Positions 17,047 through 26,000 of a stretch of DNA of 34,716 nt are shown here, one piece after another. Every line of letters starts with the position of its first letter. Position 1 is the first letter of the stretch. The notes under the pieces were generated by a model. The model searched no databases. It worked only from the letters and a program-made list of their open reading frames with translations, and was not told the origin of the DNA. This DNA comes from Phycisphaerae bacterium (GTDB taxonomy: Bacteria > Planctomycetota > Phycisphaerae > Sedimentisphaerales > Anaerobacaceae), in contig JADHXR010000081.1 of the NCBI GenBank assembly GCA_016782865.1, positions 1 through 34,716 of the forward strand, read 5' to 3'. A program made the translations under genes and the position numbers.

Positions 17047-17337
17047 TCATCCCTTGTTCACGAGCTCGTCCTGGCTGTCCCCTCCTCGGTCGAGATCGAC
17101 ACCGTCGGCCCGCAGCGCCTCCTGCAACTGGCCGACTTTCAACTCGCGGGGCAGACACCGTTTCTTTGCCGCCATTGCCGCCGCAAGTCCCGCCGCGTGA
17201 CCTGTCGCGACGCAGTTGCCCATGCTCTTTCCCGCCGAGGCGGCGACGTTAGTTGCCGAAATACATCGCCCGGCCATCAGCAAACCGTCCAGCTTCTCGG
17301 GCAAGATCGCTCTGTAAGGGACATCGTGAATCTTCAT
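17047..17337 (-). pseudogene. C-terminal remnant of an FAD-dependent oxidoreductase
   Basis: A 96-residue frame that matches only the end of FAD-dependent oxidoreductases of the PF12831 type: VPYRAILPEKLDGLLMAGRC, then ATNVAAS and the FAD-tail segment MGNCVATGHAAGLAAAMA. The N-terminal FAD-binding Rossmann part, normally 350 residues upstream, is absent; instead the stop of the large hydrolase-like gene lies 9 bp ahead. It has its own AAAGG site, so a short peptide may still be made, but it cannot bind FAD in the usual way. Most likely a deletion remnant. Confidence 0.75.
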
Positions 17338-17346
17338 CTTGCCTTT

Positions 17347-20232
17347 CTACCGGTCCAGCTTGACCACAACGTAAGGTGCTTGCCTTTCCATGTCCGGATA
17401 GATCGCTCCGTTGCCGTTATTATCCATAACCTCGATCAGGTACATAAAGTCCCACTTCGCGTCGACATCCCGGCCCGGAACGACTGCTTTGTACTCGCCA
17501 TCGGCGTCCGTCTCGGCCATCTCAAGCGTCTTATAGTCCTGGAACTGAGTCACACTGCGGTAACGCAGGCGCACCCACTTGACACCGGCGGCGTCACTGA
17601 CCCTGGCTGTGACTGTTAGAGGCTCACCCGCCGGGGCACGAGTCATATGCTCGTGCTTTACCTGAGGCGCCTTGTTATCGACTGTCACGGCCACCGCAAC
17701 AGGATCGGTTCTCATGCGTTCACCTTCGTCGCCTGCCTCGATCAGGTAGTCCAATCCCACCGTGACGTCCTTAGCCTTAATCGTCGCGTGATAAACCGAG
17801 GGTTCGCTTCGCTTCATGTCCATCCACACATAATCGCCTTGTCCGCTACGGTAGCCAACCCTCACATTGCTCGCGGGCTCGGCGGCGCTTACCGTCGCAC
17901 GAATCGCCAATCTCCTGCCTGGTCGCGCCTTGCGAATCGGCACGTGCGCAATCGTGATCTTGCCCTCAGTTCCGCCCGGCTTGAAACTCTTCCTCTGCTC
18001 GCGGAGCTTATCCAGTCCCGCGCTGAGTTTGGGCAATTCGTCGCGCCAGTGGCCTGTCAGATTGGCGCTTGCTCGGCCCATCATCAGATTCTCGTGGTAG
18101 ATATCGCCCGCAGATTCGACCAGCTTGCTCCAGGCGCCGATCGCGTCGCCCTCCTGTCTGATGGCGTCGTCGAGAGCGTTGATGTCACCGCTATGTTTGA
18201 ACAATGCATAGCTCAGACCCGCCTTGGCTCTGTGGGAGTGATAAAGCGCAAGATAGGCCAGTATCTTCAAATCCACGATCGTGGAATCAAACTCTTTGTT
18301 TCTGTGCTCGCCGATCTTCTGCTCGGCCTGCCCGACAAGGCCCAGAACATCCTTCGAGACTCGCCCAAACCATCGACTCGACTCTTCGGGTGAAAACTGA
18401 GCCGAATCGGTGCCCTCCAGTCGGAACTTGGCCGCGTTGTCGATGCTCAAAAACTGCTGTGTGTCACTCGGCAGAGCCTTGGCGTATTCGCCCAGGTCCT
18501 TCATTCGCTGCTTGCCCACCCATCCCCTGGTCGTGGGGAACATGTCGTAGGGATACGTATACGCCACGATACGCGGCAGAATCTTGCTGGCATGGTGAAG
18601 CGCCCGCTCGATGCATATGCCGGCTTCTTTGCCGAATCGCTTTTGAAACTGGCGCCGCCAGACTTCGTCGGGCGTCTTTGGATTATAGCCCACCCGGCCG
18701 AAGACCTGGAAGAAATGCCAGTACCGCTCGAATTCCCAATCGTAATACCGGTATTGCGGCTTGAGCAATTCGAAAGGTTTCATCTCATGAGGATGGTCCT
18801 GCATCTTCGTCGCCATCGGCTCGGTCACTTCAAATCCTTCACCGTCATAGAGGTGCGTGCTTTCGGCAAAACGTCGGACGTACTCGGGGTCGCCCCAGAG
18901 CAACACCCGCGTGGTCCCCCCGCTCCACAGCCGCCAGTGCATCTTGTATCTCTGAGGGTAGCTCAGCAGATCCGCGTACCCGTGTCGCCTGTCGTGTTGG
19001 TTCCCCGGATGGATATGCGTCGGATGGAACGGCAATCCCATCTGCTCCATCCAGTACTTGGTGCAAATCCTCATATTCACACCCATCTCTACGGCCTTGT
19101 CGATCAGCGAATCAGGAAAGTTTTTCGCGCGCGCATCGAAACGAACGTCCGGCCCGTGCTCGTTCATCACGCGGTAGACATTCTCCCAGAAGCCGCCCAT
19201 TTCGGTTCTCTTTAGTCCCGACTCGCCGTGCATGCGAAACTGAATCGCATCCAGGTCCGGCACGAGCTTGAGAAACTTCGTCAGAGCGAGGCGTGTGTAG
19301 GCGGTCAGATTATCCGCGGTCAGACCCCACACTATACCCTCGGTGGGTTTTCCCGCGCGATCCTTAGGGCCCTGCACGCCGCCGCGATAAATGTGGTCCC
19401 AGATTCCCAGGGTGAAATTGATGCCGCGCTCGTGTGTCATATCGATGATCCTGTTGAGCGCCTCCAGATTCTTGCGCTGCTTGTCTTCGGTGATTCCCAC
19501 GACTTTGACATCGGGGAATTCATCGAGGTCGAAGAAATAAGGATAAGGCGGCGAGAAGTATCCCCAGTTTTCATAGCCGAAAAGCAATGCGAACGTGTTG
19601 AAGCGATTGGCCGCCAACATATCGAGGTATCTTGTCCAGTAGGTCTCATCGTAGAAATAGCTCTCGAAGTTCCCCTGGTGCATCGTGTATATCGAAAGCG
19701 CCCGCTCGGCGACCGCAGGCTTTTCCTCTGCGTTACGGACCTCGCTCAGCGGATTCTTCGGATCTTCGGCCCAGCCGATCCGGTCGGCAACATCCAGCAG
19801 GCCATACATCAGTCCCCGGTCGTCAGCTCCGCTGACCAGCAGCGTATTCTTGCCGCCCAACCTCATGTGCCGTATCACGAGCGACTCTGGCTCCTTAGGT
19901 TTGGTTATGTTGCGGCCCTTGAGCAACTTGCCCGCGGGTCCCGGCCCGTCGCTGATCCCGCTGACAATCAGAATTGCACCGTGTGCGGTTTCGAGTGACG
20001 CATATACCAGATTCAACAAAGAATGGCAAGTTCTGCCTTCTATGTCGTGAATTCTCTTCCTGATATCAATGGATTTTGCTATGATATTGGTGCATTGTTC
20101 AAATGTTGATGAGAGGTGAAATTGAAATGGTGACACGACAATCCAGTGATTCACACTCGAAGTTTCACATTCATGTTCTGATTCTTGCACTTTCCTTGTT
20201 GCTTGCGAGACAATCGGCCGGCTCTGAGGCAA
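17347..20232 (-). CDS. Large glycoside-hydrolase-like protein (GH67/GH20-type N-domain) with C-terminal Ig-like domains; start uncertain
   Basis: The frame is open for 961 residues. Residues about 85-160 resemble the alpha/beta N-terminal domain of alpha-glucuronidase/hexosaminidase-type hydrolases (SGADDRGLMYGLLDVADRIGW). A TIM-barrel-like part follows (about 175-560; WTRYLDMLAANRFNTFALLFGYENW, QFRMHGESG, LLWGDPEYVRRF), then a helical part, and two beta-sandwich domains at about 770-960 (VSDAAGVKWVRLRYR). This suggests a carbohydrate-active enzyme; substrate unknown. The first 70 or so residues look non-coding and overlap the divergent gene by about 106 bp; no other ATG occurs until residue 121. 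A TTG at 20019 would be a possible start. No signal peptide is visible, so the N-terminus may be lost. Confidence 0.75.
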   Translation of the reverse strand: MPQSRPIVSQATRKVQESEHECETSSVNHWIVVSPFQFHLSSTFEQCTNIIAKSIDIRKRIHDIEGRTCHSLLNLVYASLETAHGAILIVSGISDGPGPAGKLLKGRNITKPKEPESLVIRHMRLGGKNTLLVSGADDRGLMYGLLDVADRIGWAEDPKNPLSEVRNAEEKPAVAERALSIYTMHQGNFESYFYDETYWTRYLDMLAANRFNTFALLFGYENWGYFSPPYPYFFDLDEFPDVKVVGITEDKQRKNLEALNRIIDMTHERGINFTLGIWDHIYRGGVQGPKDRAGKPTEGIVWGLTADNLTAYTRLALTKFLKLVPDLDAIQFRMHGESGLKRTEMGGFWENVYRVMNEHGPDVRFDARAKNFPDSLIDKAVEMGVNMRICTKYWMEQMGLPFHPTHIHPGNQHDRRHGYADLLSYPQRYKMHWRLWSGGTTRVLLWGDPEYVRRFAESTHLYDGEGFEVTEPMATKMQDHPHEMKPFELLKPQYRYYDWEFERYWHFFQVFGRVGYNPKTPDEVWRRQFQKRFGKEAGICIERALHHASKILPRIVAYTYPYDMFPTTRGWVGKQRMKDLGEYAKALPSDTQQFLSIDNAAKFRLEGTDSAQFSPEESSRWFGRVSKDVLGLVGQAEQKIGEHRNKEFDSTIVDLKILAYLALYHSHRAKAGLSYALFKHSGDINALDDAIRQEGDAIGAWSKLVESAGDIYHENLMMGRASANLTGHWRDELPKLSAGLDKLREQRKSFKPGGTEGKITIAHVPIRKARPGRRLAIRATVSAAEPASNVRVGYRSGQGDYVWMDMKRSEPSVYHATIKAKDVTVGLDYLIEAGDEGERMRTDPVAVAVTVDNKAPQVKHEHMTRAPAGEPLTVTARVSDAAGVKWVRLRYRSVTQFQDYKTLEMAETDADGEYKAVVPGRDVDAKWDFMYLIEVMDNNGNGAIYPDMERQAPYVVVKLDR

Positions 20233-23200
20233 CTCGTCGAACTGAGGCCCAGCCCGGTCCCGGCGCGCCTGGATTCGCCAAGGCTTTGACAGATCTGGAG
20301 ATGGTCAACATAGATGCCCTGCGCCGTGCTGTTAGGGACCTCGCGAAAAGCTTTCCCGCTGAGTATACCGACGGCAGGGATTATCTTGGCACTATCGACA
20401 GCATCGCCAGACGCCTGCCAAGAATAAAGGATGCGCTTTCGCGAAGGGATACCAGGGCGATTAAGACGGCAGAAGATATCATCGCTTTTCAGCGTGAGGC
20501 TTTGCTGGCCAATCCGCTGTTGGACTTCGACAGGTTATTGCTGATCAAACGCAAGCCTCTGGGCGATCCCCGCCGATCACACGAGCCGGTTAGAGGGATA
20601 GGTCAGTTTGTCGGCATGCCGCAACAAAGTTCGTGGCAGCTCCATACGATGGGAAACACCGACGGCTGGGACAACGAAATCTGTGTTCTTTCGCCGGTCC
20701 GAACTGACGGGCGGATTGCCACTGTGTATCGACCTTCCAAAGGAAGACTTACCTCCGAGATGGACCTGCACTTCGATGCTGAGAAAGTGATGTTCTCCAT
20801 GCCCGACGAAGACAGGCTCTGGCAGGTCTATGAAGTTGATATTGACGGCGGAAATATGCGCCGTCTTTCCCCGGGCAATCAGATTGACGTGCATAATTTC
20901 GATTCATGTTATCTGCCGAACGACCAGATCGCCTTTATCTCAACGGCACCTTTCCAGGGTGTGCCGTGCAATGCCTCGGTTAATGTCGGGATGGCCTATC
21001 TGATGGACATCGACGGCAGGAATGTCCGTCAGCTTTGTTTCGAGCAGGATCATAACTTCTGCCCCACGGTGACCAATGACGGCAGGATTCTCTATCTGCG
21101 ATGGGAGTACACGGACATCCCGCATGTGTGGGCGCGGTTCTTGTTCACCATGAATCCCGACGGCACGGGACAGAGAGAGTACTACGGCAGCGGCAGTTAC
21201 TGGCCTAACGCGATCTTTTTCGCGCGGCCTGTTGGCGACCATCCGACAAAGGTAGTTGGTATTGTGACTGGTCACCACGTCGGACGTGTCGGCGAGCTGG
21301 TTGTTCTTGATCCTGCGCTTGGCCGAAACTCGGCCGACGGCGTCGTCCAGCGCATACCGGGATACGGCAAAAAGGTCAAGCCTCTTATTCAGGACAAGCT
21401 GGCGATGGAGTGCTGGCCCAAGTTTCTTCATCCCTGGCCGCTCAGCGAGAAGTATTTCCTCGTCGCGTGCAAACCCAGACCCGAGGATCTCTGGGGCATC
21501 TATCTGGTCGACGTTTTCGATAACATTCTTCTGCTCAAGGAAGCCGAAGGCTACGCGCTGCTCGAACCTATCCCCTTGCGCAGGATCAAGAGGCCACCTG
21601 TAATAGCCGACAGGACCGACCTGAGCCGCAAAGACGCACTCGTTTATCTTGAGGATGTTTATAAAGGTCCGGGCTTGAAAGGTGTTCCGCATGGAGCGGT
21701 GAAGAAACTGAGACTGTTCACCTACCACTTCGCATATCACAAGGTGGCGGGGATCAGCCATCGTGTCGGTGCCGACGGCCCGTGGGAACCCAAAAGGGTC
21801 CTCGGCACGGTGCCTGTCGAAAGGGACGGTTCTGCGATGTTCCGCATCCCGGCCAATACGCCGATCTCTATCCAGCCGCTCGATGCCGACGGCAAGGCCC
21901 TGCAGTTGATGCGAAGCTGGATGACGGCCATGCCAGGCGAGATCGTCTCCTGCATCGGCTGTCACGAGAAACAAAACGCCGGTCCTCCGAACCAAAAGAC
22001 TATCGCTGCACTTCGTCCGGCCTCGGAAATCGAACCCTGGTACGGGCCCTCCAGGGGCTTCAGCTTCAGACGCGAGGTCCAGCCCGTTCTGGACAAATAT
22101 TGTCTTTCGTGCCATAACGGAAGCGACCGGCATGATGGCGCTCAGATTCCGGATCTGCGCGGCGAACAAGGCAAATTCTATGCGTACAGAAACGGAGACT
22201 CCAGGTCCAGAATAATACAAGGAGTTGCGAGAGAAGATTTGCTCAAAAGATACGGCGGCGTGTTCGATCCGTCTTATATCACGTTGCGCAGCTTCGTCAG
22301 AGTCGGGGGACTTGAAAGCGATCTACGCCTGCTTTCGGCGGGCGAGTTCTGCGCCGACACATCCGAGCTTGTCCAGATGCTGGCCAAGGGCCATCACGGG
22401 GTGAAACTCGATGCCGAGGCCTGGCAACGTATTATGACCTGGATAGATTTGAATGCGCCTTCTCACGGAACCTGGCGAGAGGTCGTCGGTCTGGAGAAGA
22501 CGCGAAATGACCACAAGCGTCGTCTCGACCTGCGCAGACTTTACGGAGGAAGTATCGAGGATCCGGAAGTCTACCCGGCGATGGCGCAGGTGCAAGTCGT
22601 GCAGGTAAAGCCCGAGCCGATACCGAAACGAAGGATCGAGGTCCCAAGGCTTTCCGATTGGCCGTTCGGTGCGGCCCAAGCGAAACGCCTGCAGGAAGGT
22701 GCGGGGCCCGTGCGAAAAGTCATCGACCTCGGTGACAGTCTGGAACTGGAGTTGGTTCGTGTGCCGGCGGGCCGGTTTGTCATGGGTGACACAGACGGCA
22801 ATCCAGATGAGCAGCCGCTTACCGTGGTGAAGATCGATCGGGCCTTCTGGATGAGCAAGTTCGAGGTAACCAATGCGCTATATGCAAGGTTCGATCCCTC
22901 ACATGACAGCAAGTACGAGCACAAAGGAAGCTGGATGTTCAATGAGTGGGATCTCGGCTGGGATTTGAATGGTCCCGATCAGCCCGTCGTCCGCGTGTCA
23001 TGGAAGCAAGCGCAGGCGTTTTGCCAGTGGCTCTGCGAGAAAATCGGACAGAAGGTGTCATTGCCGACCGAAGCGCAATGGGAATGGGCCTGCCGAGCGG
23101 GCACGGAGACTCCCCTGCATTACGGCGACCTGGACGCCGATTTCTCAGCCTTTGCAAATATGGCGGACTTCACCATGCACGAACTTGTGTATGACGCGAG

Positions 23201-23564
23201 AAATCAGTTTTCACCCGATCTGGTGCCGAGAGATGCCCGATTCGACGACGAGGAACTTGTGGCGACAAACGTCGGCAGCTTTCTGCCCAATCCGTGGGGA
23301 CTGCACGACATGCACGGCAATGTTTGGGAATGGACGCGATCGACGTACAGGCCTTATCCGTACAACTCCGGCGACGGCAGAAATGACGTGACCGGTGCAG
23401 GCAGCAAGGTCGTCCGCGGCGGCTCATGGTACGACAGACCCAAACGCTGCAGGTCGGCTTTTCGCCTGAGCTACCCGGCCTGGCGCAAGGTTTACAATGT
23501 TGGCTTCCGCATAGTCATCGAACCCGATGCCGCAACCCGGCGGTTCGTGAAAGAGACGCCCTAG
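20127..23564 (+). CDS. Secreted multidomain protein: beta-propeller/hydrazine-synthase-alpha-like, two haem c motifs and SUMF1-type domain
   Basis: 1145 residues from ATG 20127, chosen over ATG 20103 because AGAGGTGA lies 7 bases ahead of it. A signal peptide covers residues 1-34. Residues about 170-500 form a TolB/PD40-like propeller with the pattern of the middle domain of hydrazine synthase alpha chains (MNPDGTGQREYYG, ARPVGDHPTKVVGIV). CIGCH at 609-613 and CLSCH at 659-663 are c-type haem sites. From about 876 (VPAGRFVMGD) runs a SUMF1/FGE-sulfatase fold ending in GFRIV. In formylglycine-generating enzymes two cysteines follow GGSW; here the first is replaced (GGSWYDRPKRC), so true FGE activity is doubtful. 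Such fusions are known in planctomycetes; the function is not established. Divergent from the hydrolase-like gene. Confidence 0.8.
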   Translation: MVTRQSSDSHSKFHIHVLILALSLLLARQSAGSEATRRTEAQPGPGAPGFAKALTDLEMVNIDALRRAVRDLAKSFPAEYTDGRDYLGTIDSIARRLPRIKDALSRRDTRAIKTAEDIIAFQREALLANPLLDFDRLLLIKRKPLGDPRRSHEPVRGIGQFVGMPQQSSWQLHTMGNTDGWDNEICVLSPVRTDGRIATVYRPSKGRLTSEMDLHFDAEKVMFSMPDEDRLWQVYEVDIDGGNMRRLSPGNQIDVHNFDSCYLPNDQIAFISTAPFQGVPCNASVNVGMAYLMDIDGRNVRQLCFEQDHNFCPTVTNDGRILYLRWEYTDIPHVWARFLFTMNPDGTGQREYYGSGSYWPNAIFFARPVGDHPTKVVGIVTGHHVGRVGELVVLDPALGRNSADGVVQRIPGYGKKVKPLIQDKLAMECWPKFLHPWPLSEKYFLVACKPRPEDLWGIYLVDVFDNILLLKEAEGYALLEPIPLRRIKRPPVIADRTDLSRKDALVYLEDVYKGPGLKGVPHGAVKKLRLFTYHFAYHKVAGISHRVGADGPWEPKRVLGTVPVERDGSAMFRIPANTPISIQPLDADGKALQLMRSWMTAMPGEIVSCIGCHEKQNAGPPNQKTIAALRPASEIEPWYGPSRGFSFRREVQPVLDKYCLSCHNGSDRHDGAQIPDLRGEQGKFYAYRNGDSRSRIIQGVAREDLLKRYGGVFDPSYITLRSFVRVGGLESDLRLLSAGEFCADTSELVQMLAKGHHGVKLDAEAWQRIMTWIDLNAPSHGTWREVVGLEKTRNDHKRRLDLRRLYGGSIEDPEVYPAMAQVQVVQVKPEPIPKRRIEVPRLSDWPFGAAQAKRLQEGAGPVRKVIDLGDSLELELVRVPAGRFVMGDTDGNPDEQPLTVVKIDRAFWMSKFEVTNALYARFDPSHDSKYEHKGSWMFNEWDLGWDLNGPDQPVVRVSWKQAQAFCQWLCEKIGQKVSLPTEAQWEWACRAGTETPLHYGDLDADFSAFANMADFTMHELVYDARNQFSPDLVPRDARFDDEELVATNVGSFLPNPWGLHDMHGNVWEWTRSTYRPYPYNSGDGRNDVTGAGSKVVRGGSWYDRPKRCRSAFRLSYPAWRKVYNVGFRIVIEPDAATRRFVKETP

Positions 23565-23743
23565 GGCCGTGCATGAAACAAATTCTCGAATTTGGGGCCC
23601 CAGTGCGCCGTAGATTCGGGTGCGATCGATTGAGTGGAGCCGGAATTGTAGCTATTCTACAGTGAGGATTCCACGATTGAGGAGCAGCCTAAGATGCGGT
23701 GCAATTGCCCAGCCAAAACGGGAAGTTATTTCATGCACGGTCC
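23564..23743. repeat. 15-bp inverted repeat flanking the ends of two convergent genes
   Basis: GGGCCGTGCATGAAA at 23564-23578 and its inverted copy at 23729-23743 match at 14 of 15 positions. The left arm begins in the stop codon of the SUMF1-type gene, the right arm is the last codons of the C-S lyase gene. The 150 bp between have no gene and no T-rich terminator; a weak TGTAG-CTATT-CTACA hairpin lies at 23647-23661. Confidence 0.6.
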
Positions 23744-24883
23744 TTGGTCCGCCACAGCGCGTTTCATCCGGTCAAGAGCTTCTGACAAAGTTGCTCGCGG
23801 ACAGCCAAAATTCAATCGTACGAAACCTTCTGCCTGAAAATGCCTGCCATCGGACAATCCTACGCCGGCTCGTTCGAAGAAAAGCGCCGGATCCGGCACT
23901 CCCAGCTCCCTGGCGTCAATCCAGGCCAGATATGTCGCCTGAACATTATCCATCGATAATCGCGGAATTTCCTCATTGATGAATTCCTGCACAATATCCC
24001 TGTTGCCGCGCAGGTAGTCAATCAGCTCGGTTCTCCAATCTTCACAGTCCCTGTAAGCAGCCAGAGAAGCGACATATCCCAACGCATTCGTACTGGGGAT
24101 GACTTCCCTGCGGTTCTTGATGAAGGTCCTTCGCAGACGCTCATTTGGAATAATTGCGAAGGCACAATTGAGGCCGGGAAGATTGAATGTCTTGCTCGCA
24201 CTCATCAAGGTTATTGTATTGGCGGATATCTCTTTACCCAAAGTTGCGACTGGAACGTGTTCGGTGCCGTCGAGCACGAGATCGCAATGTATCTCGTCAG
24301 AACATATGATGATGTTGTGTTTGACGGCCACCTGTGCAACAGTCTCTATTTCCCGGCGACTATATCTCCTGCCGACCGGGTTGTGGGGATTGCACAGAAG
24401 CAGCAATTTTGATCGTGATGATATCTCGCTCTCAAATCTTTCGATATCGAAGGTAAACAAGCCCTTTTCGCGGCGCAGCGGGATTGGCTTGAGCTTCTTT
24501 CTGCTCAACTCCGGGGCGGACAAAAAGGGCGGGTACACTGGGGCAAAGGTCAACACTTCATCCCAATCATTTCCAAACGCCCGGCACGCGACATTCAAGG
24601 CCGGCACCAAGCCGGGCAACCATACGATCCAGGACGGTTCTACCTGCCACCGATATTTCGCCTGCAACCTGGCGACGACAACTCCCACCAGTTCATCACC
24701 CGGGAGGCAATAGCCGAATATTCCATGGTCCACACGCCTGTGCAACGCTTTGAGAACCGGTGGAGGAGCCTGGAAATCCATGTCGGCGACCCACAGAGGG
24801 AGCACGTCCCGGCCCTTGTACTTGTCCCATTTCAGGCTGTTTGTGTTTCGCCTGTCGAAGACCTTGTCAAAATCGGAGTTCAT
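23726..24883 (-). CDS. patB: PatB/MalY-family pyridoxal-phosphate C-S lyase (putative cystathionine beta-lyase)
   Basis: A fold-type I PLP enzyme of 385 residues, the usual length. WVADMDF at about 32-38, FGYCLPGDEL, the LLLCNPHNPVG segment, SDEIHCDLVL with the PLP-contacting aspartate, and SASKTFNLPGLNCAF, which carries the Schiff-base lysine, are all as in the MalY/PatB group. The C-terminus has the substrate-carboxylate arginine in FVRLNFGCPR. Predicted reaction: cleavage of cystathionine or cysteine conjugates to a thiol, pyruvate and ammonia in the cytoplasm. Transcribed alone toward the SUMF1-type gene; a hairpin-rich repeat separates it from the downstream end of the met/hdr operon. 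Confidence 0.9.
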   Translation of the reverse strand: MNSDFDKVFDRRNTNSLKWDKYKGRDVLPLWVADMDFQAPPPVLKALHRRVDHGIFGYCLPGDELVGVVVARLQAKYRWQVEPSWIVWLPGLVPALNVACRAFGNDWDEVLTFAPVYPPFLSAPELSRKKLKPIPLRREKGLFTFDIERFESEISSRSKLLLLCNPHNPVGRRYSRREIETVAQVAVKHNIIICSDEIHCDLVLDGTEHVPVATLGKEISANTITLMSASKTFNLPGLNCAFAIIPNERLRRTFIKNRREVIPSTNALGYVASLAAYRDCEDWRTELIDYLRGNRDIVQEFINEEIPRLSMDNVQATYLAWIDARELGVPDPALFFERAGVGLSDGRHFQAEGFVRLNFGCPRATLSEALDRMKRAVADQGPCMK

Positions 24884-24920
24884 TTTCTCTTAACCGTTGG
24901 GTCCGCCGAGACGCCCTTGA

Positions 24921-25000
24921 AGATAAGAAGATAGGAAGATAAGAGTGCAACTATCCTGTCTTCTTATCTTCTTATCTTCTTATTTTCCTATCTTCTTATT
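24921..25000. repeat. AAGATAA-type repeat forming a long imperfect hairpin
   Basis: AGATAAGAAGATAGGAAG and following bases (24921-24943) are matched by two inverted copies in the CTTATCTT-rich run at 24963-25000 (21 of 22 and 20 of 22 positions). It lies 38 bp past the last gene of the operon and upstream of patB, so the transcript of the operon could fold here and end or be stabilised. Such runs also occur as dispersed repeats in related genomes. Confidence 0.65.
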
Positions 25001-25037
25001 CTCCCATCTTCGCTTTCTCGGTAACAGAATGGCTGAG

Positions 25038-26000
25038 TTACTCGCTTCTGCTTTCCTGGCAGAACTTGCCCATCAACATCATCGCTTCGTTCATCCTCTC
25101 AGCCGAACCGTCCATCTTTGCAAAGGCATCCACCATCTTGGTCAACTCAGGATCGGCTTCGATCGTCCCGTACCTGTGAGCTGTATTGACGATGGCGGCA
25201 TCAAGTCCGTACTCCATTGCCTTTGCGACGTAAGCCCGGCAGACGCCGACTTTCCGAGCCGGCAAATCGCGGAAACAATTACTGACGCCAAGCGAAAAAT
25301 GCACGCCCTCCATCTCAGGGTCGGCCTTGATCTTCCTTATCGTCTCGAATGCGCGATACGTATAGCCCGGCACGCCCGGCTCTATGGGCAGATCTATCGC
25401 CAATGGAAATACGGTCGAGTCGAAGAATATCTCCTCTGCCTTGAATCCATGCCTGGCAGAAGCCTCGGCGAAAATCTGCTTTGCAAGGCAATACAATTCA
25501 TCGACCGAATGAGAACCGCCCGCGCCGCCTGGTTTGTTTTCACTTACCAAAAGACCCACGAAGGAATAATCGTACTTTTTCTTCACAGCGAGCATCTCAC
25601 CCATCGTGTAAGTCTTGATAGAGTTTACCAGCGGCTTGGCGACCGCCTCGCGGGCATTGTACCATTCTTTCAATCCGGCTCTAAGAACGTCATCGTTGCT
25701 GCTGTCGATGCAGACGGGCACGCCGCCGCCCCATCGGCGGACCAGCCGAACGTATTCGACCATCATATCGATGGTAACCTGGGGATCGTTCTCGCCAAAC
25801 GCATCCAGATTGACCGCAATATAATCGGCGCCATCTGATTGCTGCGATTCAATCAACGACTTGATGTAATCCAAAGGCTCAGACGCTGCCGAATACGCAC
25901 CGGAACCGAGCGAGGCCAGTTGCTTCATTACCTCGCCCGTCCCGGGGATCGAGGCGTGGACCGCTTCGCCTATGGTGATCAGAGGTTTGCCCATTGTCAC
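25038..26000 (-). CDS. Pterin-binding methyltetrahydrofolate:corrinoid methyltransferase-like protein
   Basis: A 320-residue DHPS/pterin-binding TIM-barrel protein of the AcsE/MetH-middle-domain group. GEAVHASIPG near the start, DYIAVNLDAFGENDP, PVCIDSSNDDVLRAGL (pterin contact strand) and HFSLGVSNCFRDLPAR follow the family order. It would move the methyl group between methyltetrahydrofolate and a corrinoid protein. Longer than AcsE (about 262 residues), with an insertion at about 115-165. The GTG start at 26000 overlaps the metF stop by 4 bp; ATG 25994 is an alternative. As the last gene of the cluster it handles the product of MetF. No corrinoid protein or acetyl-CoA synthase is in the window. 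Confidence 0.82.
   Translation of the reverse strand: MTMGKPLITIGEAVHASIPGTGEVMKQLASLGSGAYSAASEPLDYIKSLIESQQSDGADYIAVNLDAFGENDPQVTIDMMVEYVRLVRRWGGGVPVCIDSSNDDVLRAGLKEWYNAREAVAKPLVNSIKTYTMGEMLAVKKKYDYSFVGLLVSENKPGGAGGSHSVDELYCLAKQIFAEASARHGFKAEEIFFDSTVFPLAIDLPIEPGVPGYTYRAFETIRKIKADPEMEGVHFSLGVSNCFRDLPARKVGVCRAYVAKAMEYGLDAAIVNTAHRYGTIEADPELTKMVDAFAKMDGSAERMNEAMMLMGKFCQESRSE

Noticed and set aside
17047..17337. Intact small FAD protein
   Set aside because: The sequence matches only the C-terminal end of a much longer enzyme and lacks the dinucleotide-binding motif.
20940..22220. Minus-strand open frame of 426 codons
   Set aside because: Antisense to the haem/SUMF1 gene, whose frame shows signal peptide, haem and SUMF1 motifs throughout.
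24921..25000. CRISPR-like array
   Set aside because: The units are short and contiguous with no spacers, and inverted rather than only direct copies occur.
24945..25838. Plus-strand open frame of 297 codons
   Set aside because: Starts in the TTATCTT repeat and then mirrors the methyltransferase gene on the other strand.
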